Shown piece by piece: positions 30,168 to 37,907 of a stretch of 64,000 nt of DNA; position 1 is the stretch's first letter; each line of letters starts with the position of its first letter. The DNA is from JARFPW01 sp035464655. Lineage in GTDB: Bacteria; Gemmatimonadota; Gemmatimonadetes; Palauibacterales; Palauibacteraceae. Where the stretch lies: contig DATHRZ010000044.1 in NCBI GenBank assembly GCA_035464655.1, positions 1 through 64,000 of the forward strand, read 5' to 3'. Made by a program: the position numbers and the translations under genes. The notes below the pieces were generated by a model. The model made no database searches. It saw nothing but the letters and a program-made list of their open reading frames with translations, and was not told the origin of the DNA.

Positions 30168-31307
30168 ATGGTCACCGTGCCGCTTACGCAAGGTCCTGCC
30201 GGAGTTCTGCTGCTCGAGGACGGGCGCGAATTTGCCGGCCGGTTCGTCGGTAGCGCCCCCGCCGCGGGCGAGCTCGTGTTCACGACGAACATGACCGGCT
30301 ATCAAGAGGTTCTCACCGATCCGTCGTTCGCGGGACAGATCGTCGTGATGACGTCGCCGATGATCGGCAACTACGGTGTGAACTCGGCCGACGCGCAGTC
30401 GCGACAGCCGTGGGTGACGGGTTTCGTGGTGCGCGAGCTCCGCGAGAGCCTGCGGTCATGGCGCGCGTCGGGCTCGCTGGTCGCCTACCTGCGCGAGCAC
30501 GGCATCCCGGTGCTGGCCGGGGTCGACACGCGCGGCGTCACCCGGCACATCCGCTCGCTGGGGGCGATGCGCGCGCTCGTCGCGCCGGCCGACATCGACC
30601 GCACGCGGGCCCGCGACCTCCTGCTCGCGGAACCAGAAATGATCGGGCGCGATTTGACCTCCGTGGTGTCGACGCCGGACAGCTTCGTCGTCGAGCCAGA
30701 GGGGCCCGTGGCCGGCGAAGTGGTTTGCCTCGACCTGGGGGTGAAGCGCAGGAGCCTCGAGCTGGTCGCCGCCGAGGGCTATCGGGTTCGTGTCGTTCCG
30801 GGTACGACGACCGCCGAGGACATCCTAGGCTCCGCGCCCGCCGGGCTGTTCGTCTCGAACGGACCGGGCGATCCGGCGGCCGTGCCCACCGCCGCCGGCA
30901 CGTTGCGCGAGGTAGCCGCCGCCGGCGTGCCCGTGTTCGGGATCTGCCTCGGGTGCCAGCTCGTGGCGCGGGCCTATGGCGGCCGCACGTTCAAGCTCCC
31001 GTACGGGCATCGAGGCGGGAACCATCCGGTGCGAAATCTCGACACCGGCCTGGTCGAGATCACCTCGCAGAACCACGGCTTCGCGGTGGCCGAAACCGAA
31101 GCCGGCGAGGTCGAAGGGGCGCCGGAGCTCGAGGTCACGCACCGCAACCTCAACGACGGAACCATCGAGGGGCTCAGGCACCGGACGCGGCCCGTGTTCG
31201 CGGTGCAGTATCATCCTGAGGCGGCGCCGGGCCCGCACGACAGCCGCTACCTGTTCGAGAGGTTCGTCGAAGCGATGAACGCAACTCGCGCAGTGACAAC
31301 CGGTTGA
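30168..31307 (+). CDS. carA: Carbamoyl-phosphate synthase, small (glutaminase) subunit
   Basis: 379 residues. The N-terminal domain begins GVLLLEDGREFAG with NMTGYQEVLTDPS; the C-terminal class I glutamine amidotransferase has the nucleophile Cys in FGICLGCQ and the His-Glu pair in QYHPEAAPGPHD. It supplies ammonia to CarB for arginine and pyrimidine synthesis. The residue after CLG is Cys rather than the common His. carB is not adjacent. No clear Shine-Dalgarno is seen. The stop codon overlaps a promoter-like TTGACA for the next gene. Confidence 0.95.
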   Translation: MVTVPLTQGPAGVLLLEDGREFAGRFVGSAPAAGELVFTTNMTGYQEVLTDPSFAGQIVVMTSPMIGNYGVNSADAQSRQPWVTGFVVRELRESLRSWRASGSLVAYLREHGIPVLAGVDTRGVTRHIRSLGAMRALVAPADIDRTRARDLLLAEPEMIGRDLTSVVSTPDSFVVEPEGPVAGEVVCLDLGVKRRSLELVAAEGYRVRVVPGTTTAEDILGSAPAGLFVSNGPGDPAAVPTAAGTLREVAAAGVPVFGICLGCQLVARAYGGRTFKLPYGHRGGNHPVRNLDTGLVEITSQNHGFAVAETEAGEVEGAPELEVTHRNLNDGTIEGLRHRTRPVFAVQYHPEAAPGPHDSRYLFERFVEAMNATRAVTTG

Positions 31308-31333
31308 CAGATCTCGGACCGGACGGTTAGCTT
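31304..31333 (+). promoter_or_regulatory. Candidate promoter before sppA
   Basis: TTGACA (perfect -35, 31304-31309), 18-base spacer, TAGCTT (31328-31333). The -35 contains the carA stop codon. The start of sppA is 69 bases beyond the -10. The -10 word matches that found before secG and before the gene at 33970. Confidence 0.5.
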
Positions 31334-31402
31334 CTTTTCGGTTTCCGGCGAGCGCCGTGTCGACGGCCGTCGCCGCGGATCCTTTCCGAGAGGTCGACGG
31401 CT

Positions 31403-32317
31403 GTGAAGCGACGCACCGGCATCTTCGGCATCGTTCTCCTTCTCGTGCTCTTTGCTTCGGGCGCGTTCGTCGCCCTGCGCCTGATGCTCGGAGACGCCCC
31501 GTCGTTCGCGGTGGGCGATCGCGTGGCGATCCTTCCCGTGAGCGGTCTCATCGAGTCGGAGCGCGAGTTCGTGCGCCGTCTCGAGCGGTTCGAGGACGAC
31601 GGATCCGTGCGCGCCTTCGTCCTCGAGATCCGGTCTCCGGGCGGCGCGGCTGCTCCGTCGCAGGCGATTTACGAGGCGTTGCGGGAGTTGCGCGAGACGG
31701 ACGACCGGCCCGTGGTCGCGTGGATCGGCGAGATCGGGGCTTCGGGGGGCTATTACGCGGCGCTTCCGGCCGACACGATCCTCGCCCTGCCCAGCTCCGT
31801 GACCGGATCGATCGGGGTCGTCATGACCCTGCCCAACGCCGGCGAGCTTCTGCGGCGCTGGGGTCTCGAGGTCCAGGTGATCGAGAGCGGTCCGAACAAG
31901 GACCTCGGGGGGTTTCACCGTCCGCTCGACGACGAGGAGCGCAGTATCCTGCAGACGCTGATCGACGACACGCACGAGCAGTTCGTGGATGCGGTGGCGG
32001 CCTCGCGGCCGCTGAGCCGCGACTCCGTGCTCGTGCTGGCCGACGGCCGCGTCCTGTCGGGCGCGCGTGCGGTGCGCGCGGGACTTATCGATCGCACGGG
32101 GACTTTCGAGGATGCGCTCGCCGTGGCGGGACGAATGGCGGATCTCGGCGACGAGCCGCGCACGGTGCGGCCCGAACGGCCGACGCCGCCGCTGTTCGAA
32201 GCGCTGCGCGGCGGGGGCGTCGCGGCGATGTTCGTCGGGGCCCTGCTGGACCGGTTCGGCGTTCCGTCGTTCGTTCCACCGTCTACCACGCCGAGCCTGA
32301 GGTACGAGTGGCGATGA
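31403..32317 (+). CDS. sppA: Signal peptide peptidase SppA-type S49 protease
   Basis: 304 residues: a short cytoplasmic start MKRRTG, one membrane anchor (about 7-28), and a periplasmic S49 domain. Catalytic Ser114 lies in GEIGASGGYYAA and catalytic Lys166 in ESGPNKDLGG, as in short (single-domain) SppA enzymes. It degrades leftover signal peptides in the membrane. The C-terminal about 50 residues are Pro-rich with a weak hydrophobic patch. The start is GTG. It stands alone between carA and the HU gene. Confidence 0.92.
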   Translation: MKRRTGIFGIVLLLVLFASGAFVALRLMLGDAPSFAVGDRVAILPVSGLIESEREFVRRLERFEDDGSVRAFVLEIRSPGGAAAPSQAIYEALRELRETDDRPVVAWIGEIGASGGYYAALPADTILALPSSVTGSIGVVMTLPNAGELLRRWGLEVQVIESGPNKDLGGFHRPLDDEERSILQTLIDDTHEQFVDAVAASRPLSRDSVLVLADGRVLSGARAVRAGLIDRTGTFEDALAVAGRMADLGDEPRTVRPERPTPPLFEALRGGGVAAMFVGALLDRFGVPSFVPPSTTPSLRYEWR

Positions 32318-32378
32318 TCGGGTCGCCGGACGGGAGTGTCCCGACCGAGGCCCGGCCAGCACACGAGAGAGGAACTGT

Positions 32379-32672
32379 ATGACCAAGGCAGATCTCGTCG
32401 AACAGGTGTACGAAGCTATCGGTCCGGGTGTTACGAAGAAGGACTGCGCGGCCGTCGTGGAGGCGTTTCTCAATGCCGTGAAGCAGGCGCTGGCGAGCGG
32501 CGAGCACATCGAGATCCGCGGTTTCGGCACGTTCAAGGTGCGCGACCGCAAGCCGCGCCTGGCGCGCAACCCGCGTACCGGAGAGTCGGTGCAGGTGCCC
32601 GCCCGCCAGGTTCCGGTATTCAAGCCGTCGCGGTTGTTCAAGGAAGAAGTGGACGAGAGCGAGGATACCTGA
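32379..32672 (+). CDS. HU/IHF-family DNA-binding protein
   Basis: 97 residues, one bacterial histone-like domain: MTKADLVEQVYEAIG, HIEIRGFGTFKVRDRKPRLARNPRTGE (arm with the conserved RNP), then VFKPSRLFKEEV and an acidic tail. It binds and bends DNA as a dimer. Whether it is HU or IHF-beta-like cannot be settled; RNPRTGE with VP supports the general HU/IHF arm. GAGAGGA lies seven bases before the ATG. It is convergent with the aminotransferase, seven bases apart. Confidence 0.94.
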   Translation: MTKADLVEQVYEAIGPGVTKKDCAAVVEAFLNAVKQALASGEHIEIRGFGTFKVRDRKPRLARNPRTGESVQVPARQVPVFKPSRLFKEEVDESEDT

Positions 32673-32679
32673 GTCGAGG

Positions 32680-33855
32680 CTACGACCGACTGAAGAACGC
32701 CACGATTCTGCGAACGCCTTCGGCCAGCGCTTCTTCGTCACCCGCGTAGGTGATGCGCAGGTAGCCGGGCGTCCCGAACGCCTCGCCGGGGATAGCCGCC
32801 ACGCCCCCGTCGATGAGGAGAGCCTCGGCGGTCGCCATCGAGTCTGCCCCCTCGGGCAGGCGCAGGTAGTGATAGATCGCCCCCGGCTGGTCGATGATTT
32901 CGAGTCCCGGTGCGTCGCGGAGTGCCTCGATCGAGCTGCGGCGGCGACGATCGAGGGTGTCGCGGAACGCGGCTACGACCGACTCTCGCTCCGGCGAGGC
33001 CAGGATCGCGGCCGCGGCGTACTGCGACGGGCCGGCCGCCGCCGACGTCGTCTGGCTCTGCAGGGCGGCCGCCTGGCCGACCACGTCCTCCGGGCCCAGG
33101 GCCCATCCGATGCGCCATCCGGGCATCGAGAACGCCTTCGACATCCCGTCCAGCGCTACGACGTGGGTCGGACGGTCGGGGATGTCGAGCACCGACGGCG
33201 CGGCGGTTCCCCCTTCCGCGTAGTGGAGGCGCCGGTAGATCTCGTCCGACAGCACCCAGATGCCGTGCTCGCCCGCCCACTCCAGAACCCCGGCGAGATC
33301 GTCGCGGCCGACGACCGCCCCGGTCGGGTTGTTGGGTGAGTTGACGAGCAGGCCCCGTGTGCGGGGTGTGCGCCGCGCCTCCAGCGCCTCGGCCGTGAGA
33401 CGAAACCCGTCCTTCCAGTCGAGCGGTACGACGACCGGTCGCGCTCGGGCGAGGTGGACGATGGCCGTGTAGCTCGGCCAGTAGGGTGCGGGAATCAGCA
33501 CCTCGTCGCCCTCGCCGAACAGGCAGTACGCGAGGTTGAACAACCCCTGCTTCACCCCCGCGCCGACCAGTATGGACCCCGGGTCGACCTCACCGGCGCC
33601 CGTCGTCTCCGACGTGTAGCGGGCGATCGCCCGACGCAGCTCGGGCAACCCGGGCGTCGGGGGATAGCCGGTCTTGCCGGCGGCTACGGCGGCCGAGGCA
33701 CCTCGCGCCGCGATCTCCGGGGTAGGGAACGAAGGCTCGCCGGCCGACAGGTTGACGATGGAGAGCCCGTCGGCCTGGAGGGCCTTCGCACGGGCCGTGA
33801 TCGCCAGCGTGGCCGAGGGCTCGAGACGGGCGACGTTGTCGGAAAACTCGGCCAT
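32680..33855 (-). CDS. Class I pyridoxal-phosphate aminotransferase (aspartate aminotransferase type)
   Basis: 391 residues from MAEFSDNVARL at 33855; a longer frame to 34134 would cover the divergent gene. Features: LSAGEPSFPTPEIA, YPPTPGLPELRRAIA, NSPNNPTGAV, SDEIYRRLHY, PLP Lys240 in DGMSKAFSMPGWRIGW. This is the AspC subgroup 1b (Thermus/Bacillus type), which converts aspartate and 2-oxoglutarate. Some members also act on prephenate or aromatic substrates; the sequence alone does not decide. It is monocistronic and divergent from the gene at 33970. Confidence 0.9.
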   Translation of the reverse strand: MAEFSDNVARLEPSATLAITARAKALQADGLSIVNLSAGEPSFPTPEIAARGASAAVAAGKTGYPPTPGLPELRRAIARYTSETTGAGEVDPGSILVGAGVKQGLFNLAYCLFGEGDEVLIPAPYWPSYTAIVHLARARPVVVPLDWKDGFRLTAEALEARRTPRTRGLLVNSPNNPTGAVVGRDDLAGVLEWAGEHGIWVLSDEIYRRLHYAEGGTAAPSVLDIPDRPTHVVALDGMSKAFSMPGWRIGWALGPEDVVGQAAALQSQTTSAAAGPSQYAAAAILASPERESVVAAFRDTLDRRRRSSIEALRDAPGLEIIDQPGAIYHYLRLPEGADSMATAEALLIDGGVAAIPGEAFGTPGYLRITYAGDEEALAEGVRRIVAFFSRS

Positions 33856-33898
33856 GGCACTTTCTCGGCGTGAGGGACGTTTCTGACGCGGCACACGA

Positions 33899-33927
33899 TT
33901 GTAGCAGGCCCGAGTGCGCCGTAGCTT
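33899..33927 (+). promoter_or_regulatory. Candidate promoter before the 119-residue hypothetical gene
   Basis: TTGTAG (33899-33904), 17-base spacer, TAGCTT (33922-33927), 42 bases ahead of the ATG at 33970. The -35 is poor; the call leans on the shared TAGCTT word and correct spacing. Confidence 0.35.
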
Positions 33928-33969
33928 GCACCCGGAAGCACCGCGCCAGACCGGACCGGATCGTACCGG

Positions 33970-34329
33970 ATGCGGATCGAGGTCGTCAAGCAGCCCAACA
34001 ACCACGGAAGCCGAATGATCAGCGAAGTCGTGACGAAGCTGTCGCCCGAGGCGGTCATCGAAGAGGCGCGCCGATTTTTCACGGACGAGGAGGCCTTCCA
34101 CTCCGCGACGATCGTCGACGAGAGCGACACACACCTCACGCTGGGGATGTTTCGCAGCCGCCTCGCCATCTCGGCCTTTCCCGACGACGAAAGCGGCGGC
34201 GAAAGACGGACCCGAGTTCGGGTCAGCACCCTGCGGCGCAACGACGCCGTGGGCCGGTTCCTCGCGCTGGTCGAGACGGCCGATCCCGACGCCTCGTCGG
34301 CCGATGGAGTGACGGCGGCGTCGGCGTGA
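33970..34329 (+). CDS. Hypothetical protein, 119 residues
   Basis: A soluble alpha/beta protein: VEVVKQPNNHGSR-like start, helix AVIEEARRFFTDEEAF, strands SATIVDESDTHLTLGM and RTRVRVSTLRRND, then a disordered Asp/Ser/Ala tail. Pattern (helix followed by strands ending in a helix AVGRFLALVETA) could be a small START/SRPBCC or ferredoxin-like fold, but I recognise no family. It overlaps moaD by four bases (GTGA) and so is the first gene of the molybdopterin operon; a role in that pathway is possible by position only. Confidence 0.75.
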   Translation: MRIEVVKQPNNHGSRMISEVVTKLSPEAVIEEARRFFTDEEAFHSATIVDESDTHLTLGMFRSRLAISAFPDDESGGERRTRVRVSTLRRNDAVGRFLALVETADPDASSADGVTAASA

Positions 34330-34583
34330 TCGCGGAGGCCGGCCTGAAGGTCGAGGTGCAGCTGTTCGGCCGCTACCGCGAGCTCGCCGAGGGAGCGTCG
34401 ATCGCTCTCGAACTGCCGGCGGGAGCCACGGTGGCCGACCTGGTCGGCGAGCTGCATCGTCGGTCGCCCGGCCGTTTGCCTGCCCGCCCGGTCGTAGTCG
34501 TCGAACGCCGGCCCGCCGCCTACGACGTGGCGCTGGAAGCGGGCCACGAAATCGCCCTCATCCCCCCGGTAGCCGGCGGATGA
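34326..34583 (+). CDS. moaD: Molybdopterin synthase sulfur carrier subunit
   Basis: 85 residues, GTG start overlapping the previous gene. The ubiquitin-like fold is seen in VEVQLFGRYRELAEGASIALELPAGATVADLV and EIALIPPVAGG; the chain ends in the Gly-Gly that is thiocarboxylated. It donates sulfur with MoaE to make molybdopterin. It overlaps moaE by four bases (ATGA). Confidence 0.92.
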   Translation: MIAEAGLKVEVQLFGRYRELAEGASIALELPAGATVADLVGELHRRSPGRLPARPVVVVERRPAAYDVALEAGHEIALIPPVAGG

Positions 34584-35056
34584 CGGCCGACGTGGCTGCA
34601 GGGTCCGGCGGCGACGTGGTGGGGTTGAGCGCCGAGCCCATTTCGGTGGCCGCTCTCGCGGAACGGGTGCCTCCGGGATCGGGGGCCGTGGCCACCTTCG
34701 AAGGTCGCGTTCGTGACACGAACGAGGGTCGTAAGGTGACGCGCCTGCACTACGACGCCTACCCGGCCATGGCCGACCGCGTGTTCGCGGACATCCTGCG
34801 CCGAACGCGCCGAACGCACCCCGTGACGGCCGTTCGGGTACTGCATCGTACGGGCACGCTGGAGGTGGGGGAGACGGCCGTGGCCATCGTCGTCGCCGCC
34901 GGACACCGCGACGAGGCGTTCGCGGCGGCGAGCTTCGTCATCGAGGCGGTGAAGGCCGAGTTGCCCGTATGGAAGCGCGAAGAGTACGAGGACGGCTCGA
35001 GCCGATGGTTGGGCGGCGAGCCCGTCGAAGACGACGCGAGGGAAGGGGCGGGATGA
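34580..35056 (+). CDS. moaE: Molybdopterin synthase catalytic subunit
   Basis: 158 residues. Family features: GAVATFEGRVRDTNEGRKVTRLHYDAY, VLHRTGTLEVGETAVAI, HRDEAFAAASFVIEAVKAELPVWKRE, with the catalytic Lys pair in that last segment, and DGSSRW. It converts cyclic pyranopterin monophosphate to molybdopterin with MoaD. It is coupled on both sides by four-base overlaps. Confidence 0.94.
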   Translation: MTADVAAGSGGDVVGLSAEPISVAALAERVPPGSGAVATFEGRVRDTNEGRKVTRLHYDAYPAMADRVFADILRRTRRTHPVTAVRVLHRTGTLEVGETAVAIVVAAGHRDEAFAAASFVIEAVKAELPVWKREEYEDGSSRWLGGEPVEDDAREGAG

Positions 35057-36033
35057 AAGATCAATTCGGCCGCACGATCAACTACCTCCGGATCTCGGTG
35101 ACCGACAAGTGCAATCTCCGCTGCGTGTACTGCATGCCGGTCGAGGGTCTGCCGTGGATTCCGAAGGCGGAGATCCTGCGCTACGAAGAGATCGTCGAGA
35201 TCGTCCGGCAGATGGGAGAACTCGGCCTGCGGCGCGTCCGGCTTACGGGCGGGGAGCCGCTGGTTCGGCAGGACCTTCCCGAGCTCGTGCGTGGGCTTCG
35301 CGGCCTGGGGGTGCTCGAAGACATCTCGCTGTCGACCAACGCGATTCTCCTGCCGGCGATGGCGGACGATCTGCGCGCGGCGGGCGTCGACCGGCTGAAC
35401 ATCAGCCTCGACACGCTCCGTCGTGACCGGTTCACGCGGCTGGCCCGACGACCGGAGCGCTTCTACGACGACACGATGGAGGGAATCGCGGCCGCCGAGG
35501 CGGCCGGCTTCCGTCCGTTGAAGATCAACTGTGTAGTGATGCGCGGGTTCAACGACGACGAGCTGGACGATTTCGCCGCGGTGACACGCGACAGGCCCTG
35601 GCACGTGCGGTTCATCGAGTTGATGCCGACCGAGGAGAACCTGTTTCTGTCGGACCGGTTCATCAGCGCCGAGGAGCTGCTGGGCCGCCTCGAGAGGTCG
35701 AGCGAGCTCGTGCCCGTCGAGGGCCCGGTCGGCAACGGACCGGCGCGTTACTTCCAGATTCCGGGGGCGCCCGGGACGGTCGGCGTCATCACACCGCTCT
35801 CGCACAACTATTGCGACAGGTGCAATCGGATGCGTCTGACGGCCGACGGCCGGTTGCGCACCTGCCTGTTCGGCACCCACGAGGTCGACCTCAAGGGACC
35901 GCTGCGCGAGACCGGAGACGTCGTTCCCGCCGTTCGGGAGGCGCTCGCCGGCAAGCCGGAACGGCACTTCCTCCAGCTCGGAGCGTCGAGCGGAAGTGGG
36001 GGTCTGGCGGCGCTCAGCGAAGTCGGTGGGTGA
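35053..36033 (+). CDS. moaA: GTP 3',8-cyclase (molybdopterin synthesis, radical SAM)
   Basis: 326 residues. The radical-SAM cluster uses Cys20, Cys24, Cys27 (CNLRCVYC); the second cluster uses CDRCN and the later Cys in RTCLFG. GGEP, NISLDTL and the C-terminal Gly-Gly (needed for activity) are present. It makes the first intermediate of molybdenum cofactor synthesis from GTP. The ATG overlaps moaE. moaC, moeA and mobA are not in this window, so the operon is partial. Confidence 0.95.
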   Translation: MKDQFGRTINYLRISVTDKCNLRCVYCMPVEGLPWIPKAEILRYEEIVEIVRQMGELGLRRVRLTGGEPLVRQDLPELVRGLRGLGVLEDISLSTNAILLPAMADDLRAAGVDRLNISLDTLRRDRFTRLARRPERFYDDTMEGIAAAEAAGFRPLKINCVVMRGFNDDELDDFAAVTRDRPWHVRFIELMPTEENLFLSDRFISAEELLGRLERSSELVPVEGPVGNGPARYFQIPGAPGTVGVITPLSHNYCDRCNRMRLTADGRLRTCLFGTHEVDLKGPLRETGDVVPAVREALAGKPERHFLQLGASSGSGGLAALSEVGG

Positions 36034-36119
36034 GGCCGGCATGACTACGCGCCGATGAAGACGAGTAAGAATACGATGAGACGGATCATGCATCATGCAT
36101 CACGAATATTGGATCGAAT

Positions 36120-36359
36120 ATGACCTATGAAGAGCGGGCGTTGTACCACGAAGGACGAGAAAAGCTGGCGTCCCTGAGGGCCGAGCTCGAATCCGGCGAC
36201 GCCACTGGGCAGATCACCAGGGCACAGGCCATCGAGATTCTCGGCCTCCTCGAATTCTTCGCCGAGCGCGTGAGTCCCGAGCGCTGGGATCGGGCGCTGG
36301 AAGCGATCGCAGACGAAGCGGCGCGCCGCGCCGACATCCTGGCGGCACGCCGCAACTGA
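36120..36359 (+). CDS. Hypothetical protein, 79 residues, all-helical
   Basis: A charged helical protein: YEERALYHEGREKLASL, then GQITRAQAIEILGLLEFF, then SPERWDRALEAIADEAARR. No Cys, metal or membrane motif. It is preceded by an AT-rich spacer with a short tandem repeat and followed by a 7-bp hairpin. I do not recognise the family; length and order look like small regulators or toxin-antitoxin halves, but no partner gene is present. Confidence 0.65.
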   Translation: MTYEERALYHEGREKLASLRAELESGDATGQITRAQAIEILGLLEFFAERVSPERWDRALEAIADEAARRADILAARRN

Positions 36360-36365
36360 CCGCCA

Positions 36366-36383
36366 CGGAGCCGAACGGCTCCG
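36366..36383. other. 7-bp hairpin between the 79-residue gene and mdh
   Basis: CGGAGCC, loop GAAC, GGCTCCG: a perfect 7-bp stem six bases after the stop of the 79-residue gene. There is no T run, so it is not a standard intrinsic terminator; it may protect an mRNA end. Confidence 0.45.
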
Positions 36384-36417
36384 CGAGCTGAACATTGACC
36401 CGGGAAGAGGCGAAGTC

Positions 36418-37344
36418 TTGAACAGGATCACGGTAGTCGGTGCCGGACACGTGGGGTCGACGACGGCGCAGCGCATCGCGGAACGCGAGCTGGCGCGCGA
36501 GGTCGTGCTGGTCGACATCGTCGAGGGCATGCCGCAGGGCAAGGCGCTCGACCAGTGGGAGTCCGCGCCCGTCGAGGGCTTCGACACGCGACTGGTCGGT
36601 GCGCAGGACTACGGGCCGACGGCCGGTTCGGGAATCTACGTCGTGACGGCGGGGCTGGCCCGCAAGCCGGGCATGAGCCGCGACGACCTCGTACAGAAGA
36701 ACGCGCAGATCATCGGAGCGGTGAGCGAGCAGATCGCCGAGCACAGCCCCGAGGCGATCATCGTCATGGTCACGAACCCGCTCGACGTGATGGCGTGGGT
36801 CGCGAAGGAGACGACGGGATTCCCGCGCGAACGGGTGATCGGGATGGCCGGAGTTCTCGATACGGCGCGGTTCCGCAGCTTCATCGCTCTCGAACTCGAC
36901 GTCAGCGTCGAGGACGTGCAGGCGCTCGTCCTCGGCGGGCATGGCGACAGCATGGTGCCGCTGGTCAGCACGGTGTCCGTGGGGGGGATTCCGCTGACAG
37001 AGTTGCTCGAAGCCGAGCGCATCGAGGCCCTCGTCGAGCGGACGCGCAAGGGCGGCGGCGAGATCGTCGGCCTGCTCGGCAATGGCAGCGCCTATTATGC
37101 GCCTTCGGCGGCGGCCGTCCAGATGGTGGAGTCGATCGTCCGGGACAAGCGCCGGGTGCTTCCCGCCGCCGCATGGCTGGAGGGCGAGTTCGGGCTCGAC
37201 GGCCTGTTCCTGGGCGTACCGTGCAAGCTCGGGCACGACGGACTCGAGGCGATCCTCGAGGTCAGCCTGACCGACGGCGAGCGCGAAGCCCTGCACGCCT
37301 CGGCGGCCGACGTGCGCGACACGATGGCGGTACTCGGAGGGTAG
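36418..37344 (+). CDS. mdh: Malate dehydrogenase, NAD-dependent (LDH-like type)
   Basis: 308 residues, TTG start with AGAGG upstream. Rossmann start ITVVGAGHVGSTTAQRI; Asp33 in LVDIVEG binds NAD ribose; substrate Arg pair in GLARKPGMSRDDL; MVTNPLDVM; active His in LGGHGDSMVPL. The Arg in ARKPGMSR rather than Gln marks malate over lactate specificity. It belongs to the TCA set in this window. Followed nine bases later by a membrane protein gene. Confidence 0.95.
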   Translation: MNRITVVGAGHVGSTTAQRIAERELAREVVLVDIVEGMPQGKALDQWESAPVEGFDTRLVGAQDYGPTAGSGIYVVTAGLARKPGMSRDDLVQKNAQIIGAVSEQIAEHSPEAIIVMVTNPLDVMAWVAKETTGFPRERVIGMAGVLDTARFRSFIALELDVSVEDVQALVLGGHGDSMVPLVSTVSVGGIPLTELLEAERIEALVERTRKGGGEIVGLLGNGSAYYAPSAAAVQMVESIVRDKRRVLPAAAWLEGEFGLDGLFLGVPCKLGHDGLEAILEVSLTDGEREALHASAADVRDTMAVLGG

Positions 37345-37352
37345 GTCCGCCG

Positions 37353-37886
37353 TTGGCCTACCTTCGATTCCTCGGAGAGTGGTACAACCTCATATGGGTG
37401 GGCGCGGTCTGCGCCGGCCTCCTGTCCGTCACGCTCGCGCGCCGGGAGCCGCCGGAAGGGCCGCGGACTTCGCCCGGCATCGTCCTCATCGCGGCCGGTG
37501 TCCTGGGACTGACGCTCAACGGAGCGCTGCACGACTTTCGCGTCGAGCCGATCGCGCGGTGGTTCCCGCTCGTCGCGGTGCTCGCCCTGGGGGCGGGCTG
37601 GCTGATCGCGCGGAGCGCTTCGAGGCTCCGCCATCGTTGGATTCCCCCGGTGCGCGGCGTCGCCTTCAATGAGCCCGGCCTCGAGGGTGAGGAAGCTGTC
37701 GTCCTCAGCGCCGACCTCGAACACGGCCGGATCGGGCGGGCGCGCCACCGCGACGAGACGGGCATCTCGCACATCCTGCGGGTTCACCTGGCCGACGACG
37801 GGGCGGGCGCGTTGCGCTTCGGCGGCCGTGTGCGGCTGGGGACGTTCGACCCGGATCGCCGGTCGTATCCGGTCGAGCCCGTGTGA
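37353..37886 (+). CDS. Membrane protein with NfeD-like C-terminal OB domain
   Basis: 177 residues from a TTG at 37353, with GGAGGG 12 bases upstream (the end of mdh). Three hydrophobic segments (about 14-30, 47-65, 70-88) are followed by a soluble part with RGVAFNEPGLEGEEAVVLS, HGRIGRARHR, and FGGRVRLGTFD, which resembles the OB-fold ends of NfeD and YqiJ proteins. Those proteins work with stomatin-like or S49 partners in membranes; no partner is adjacent (sppA is 5 kb away). Family call by pattern, not search. Confidence 0.55.
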   Translation: MAYLRFLGEWYNLIWVGAVCAGLLSVTLARREPPEGPRTSPGIVLIAAGVLGLTLNGALHDFRVEPIARWFPLVAVLALGAGWLIARSASRLRHRWIPPVRGVAFNEPGLEGEEAVVLSADLEHGRIGRARHRDETGISHILRVHLADDGAGALRFGGRVRLGTFDPDRRSYPVEPV

Positions 37887-37907
37887 CGCCCGGCGTGAAC
37901 GAGACGC

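Noticed and set aside
34326..36033. Molybdenum use by the shortened NuoG as the reason for moa genes nearby
   Set aside because: NuoG here lacks most of the molybdopterin-like domain, and complex I does not use molybdenum. The proximity is about 10 kb and not meaningful.
36120..36359. Toxin-antitoxin half
   Set aside because: Size and helical content would fit, but there is no partner gene on either side and no known motif.
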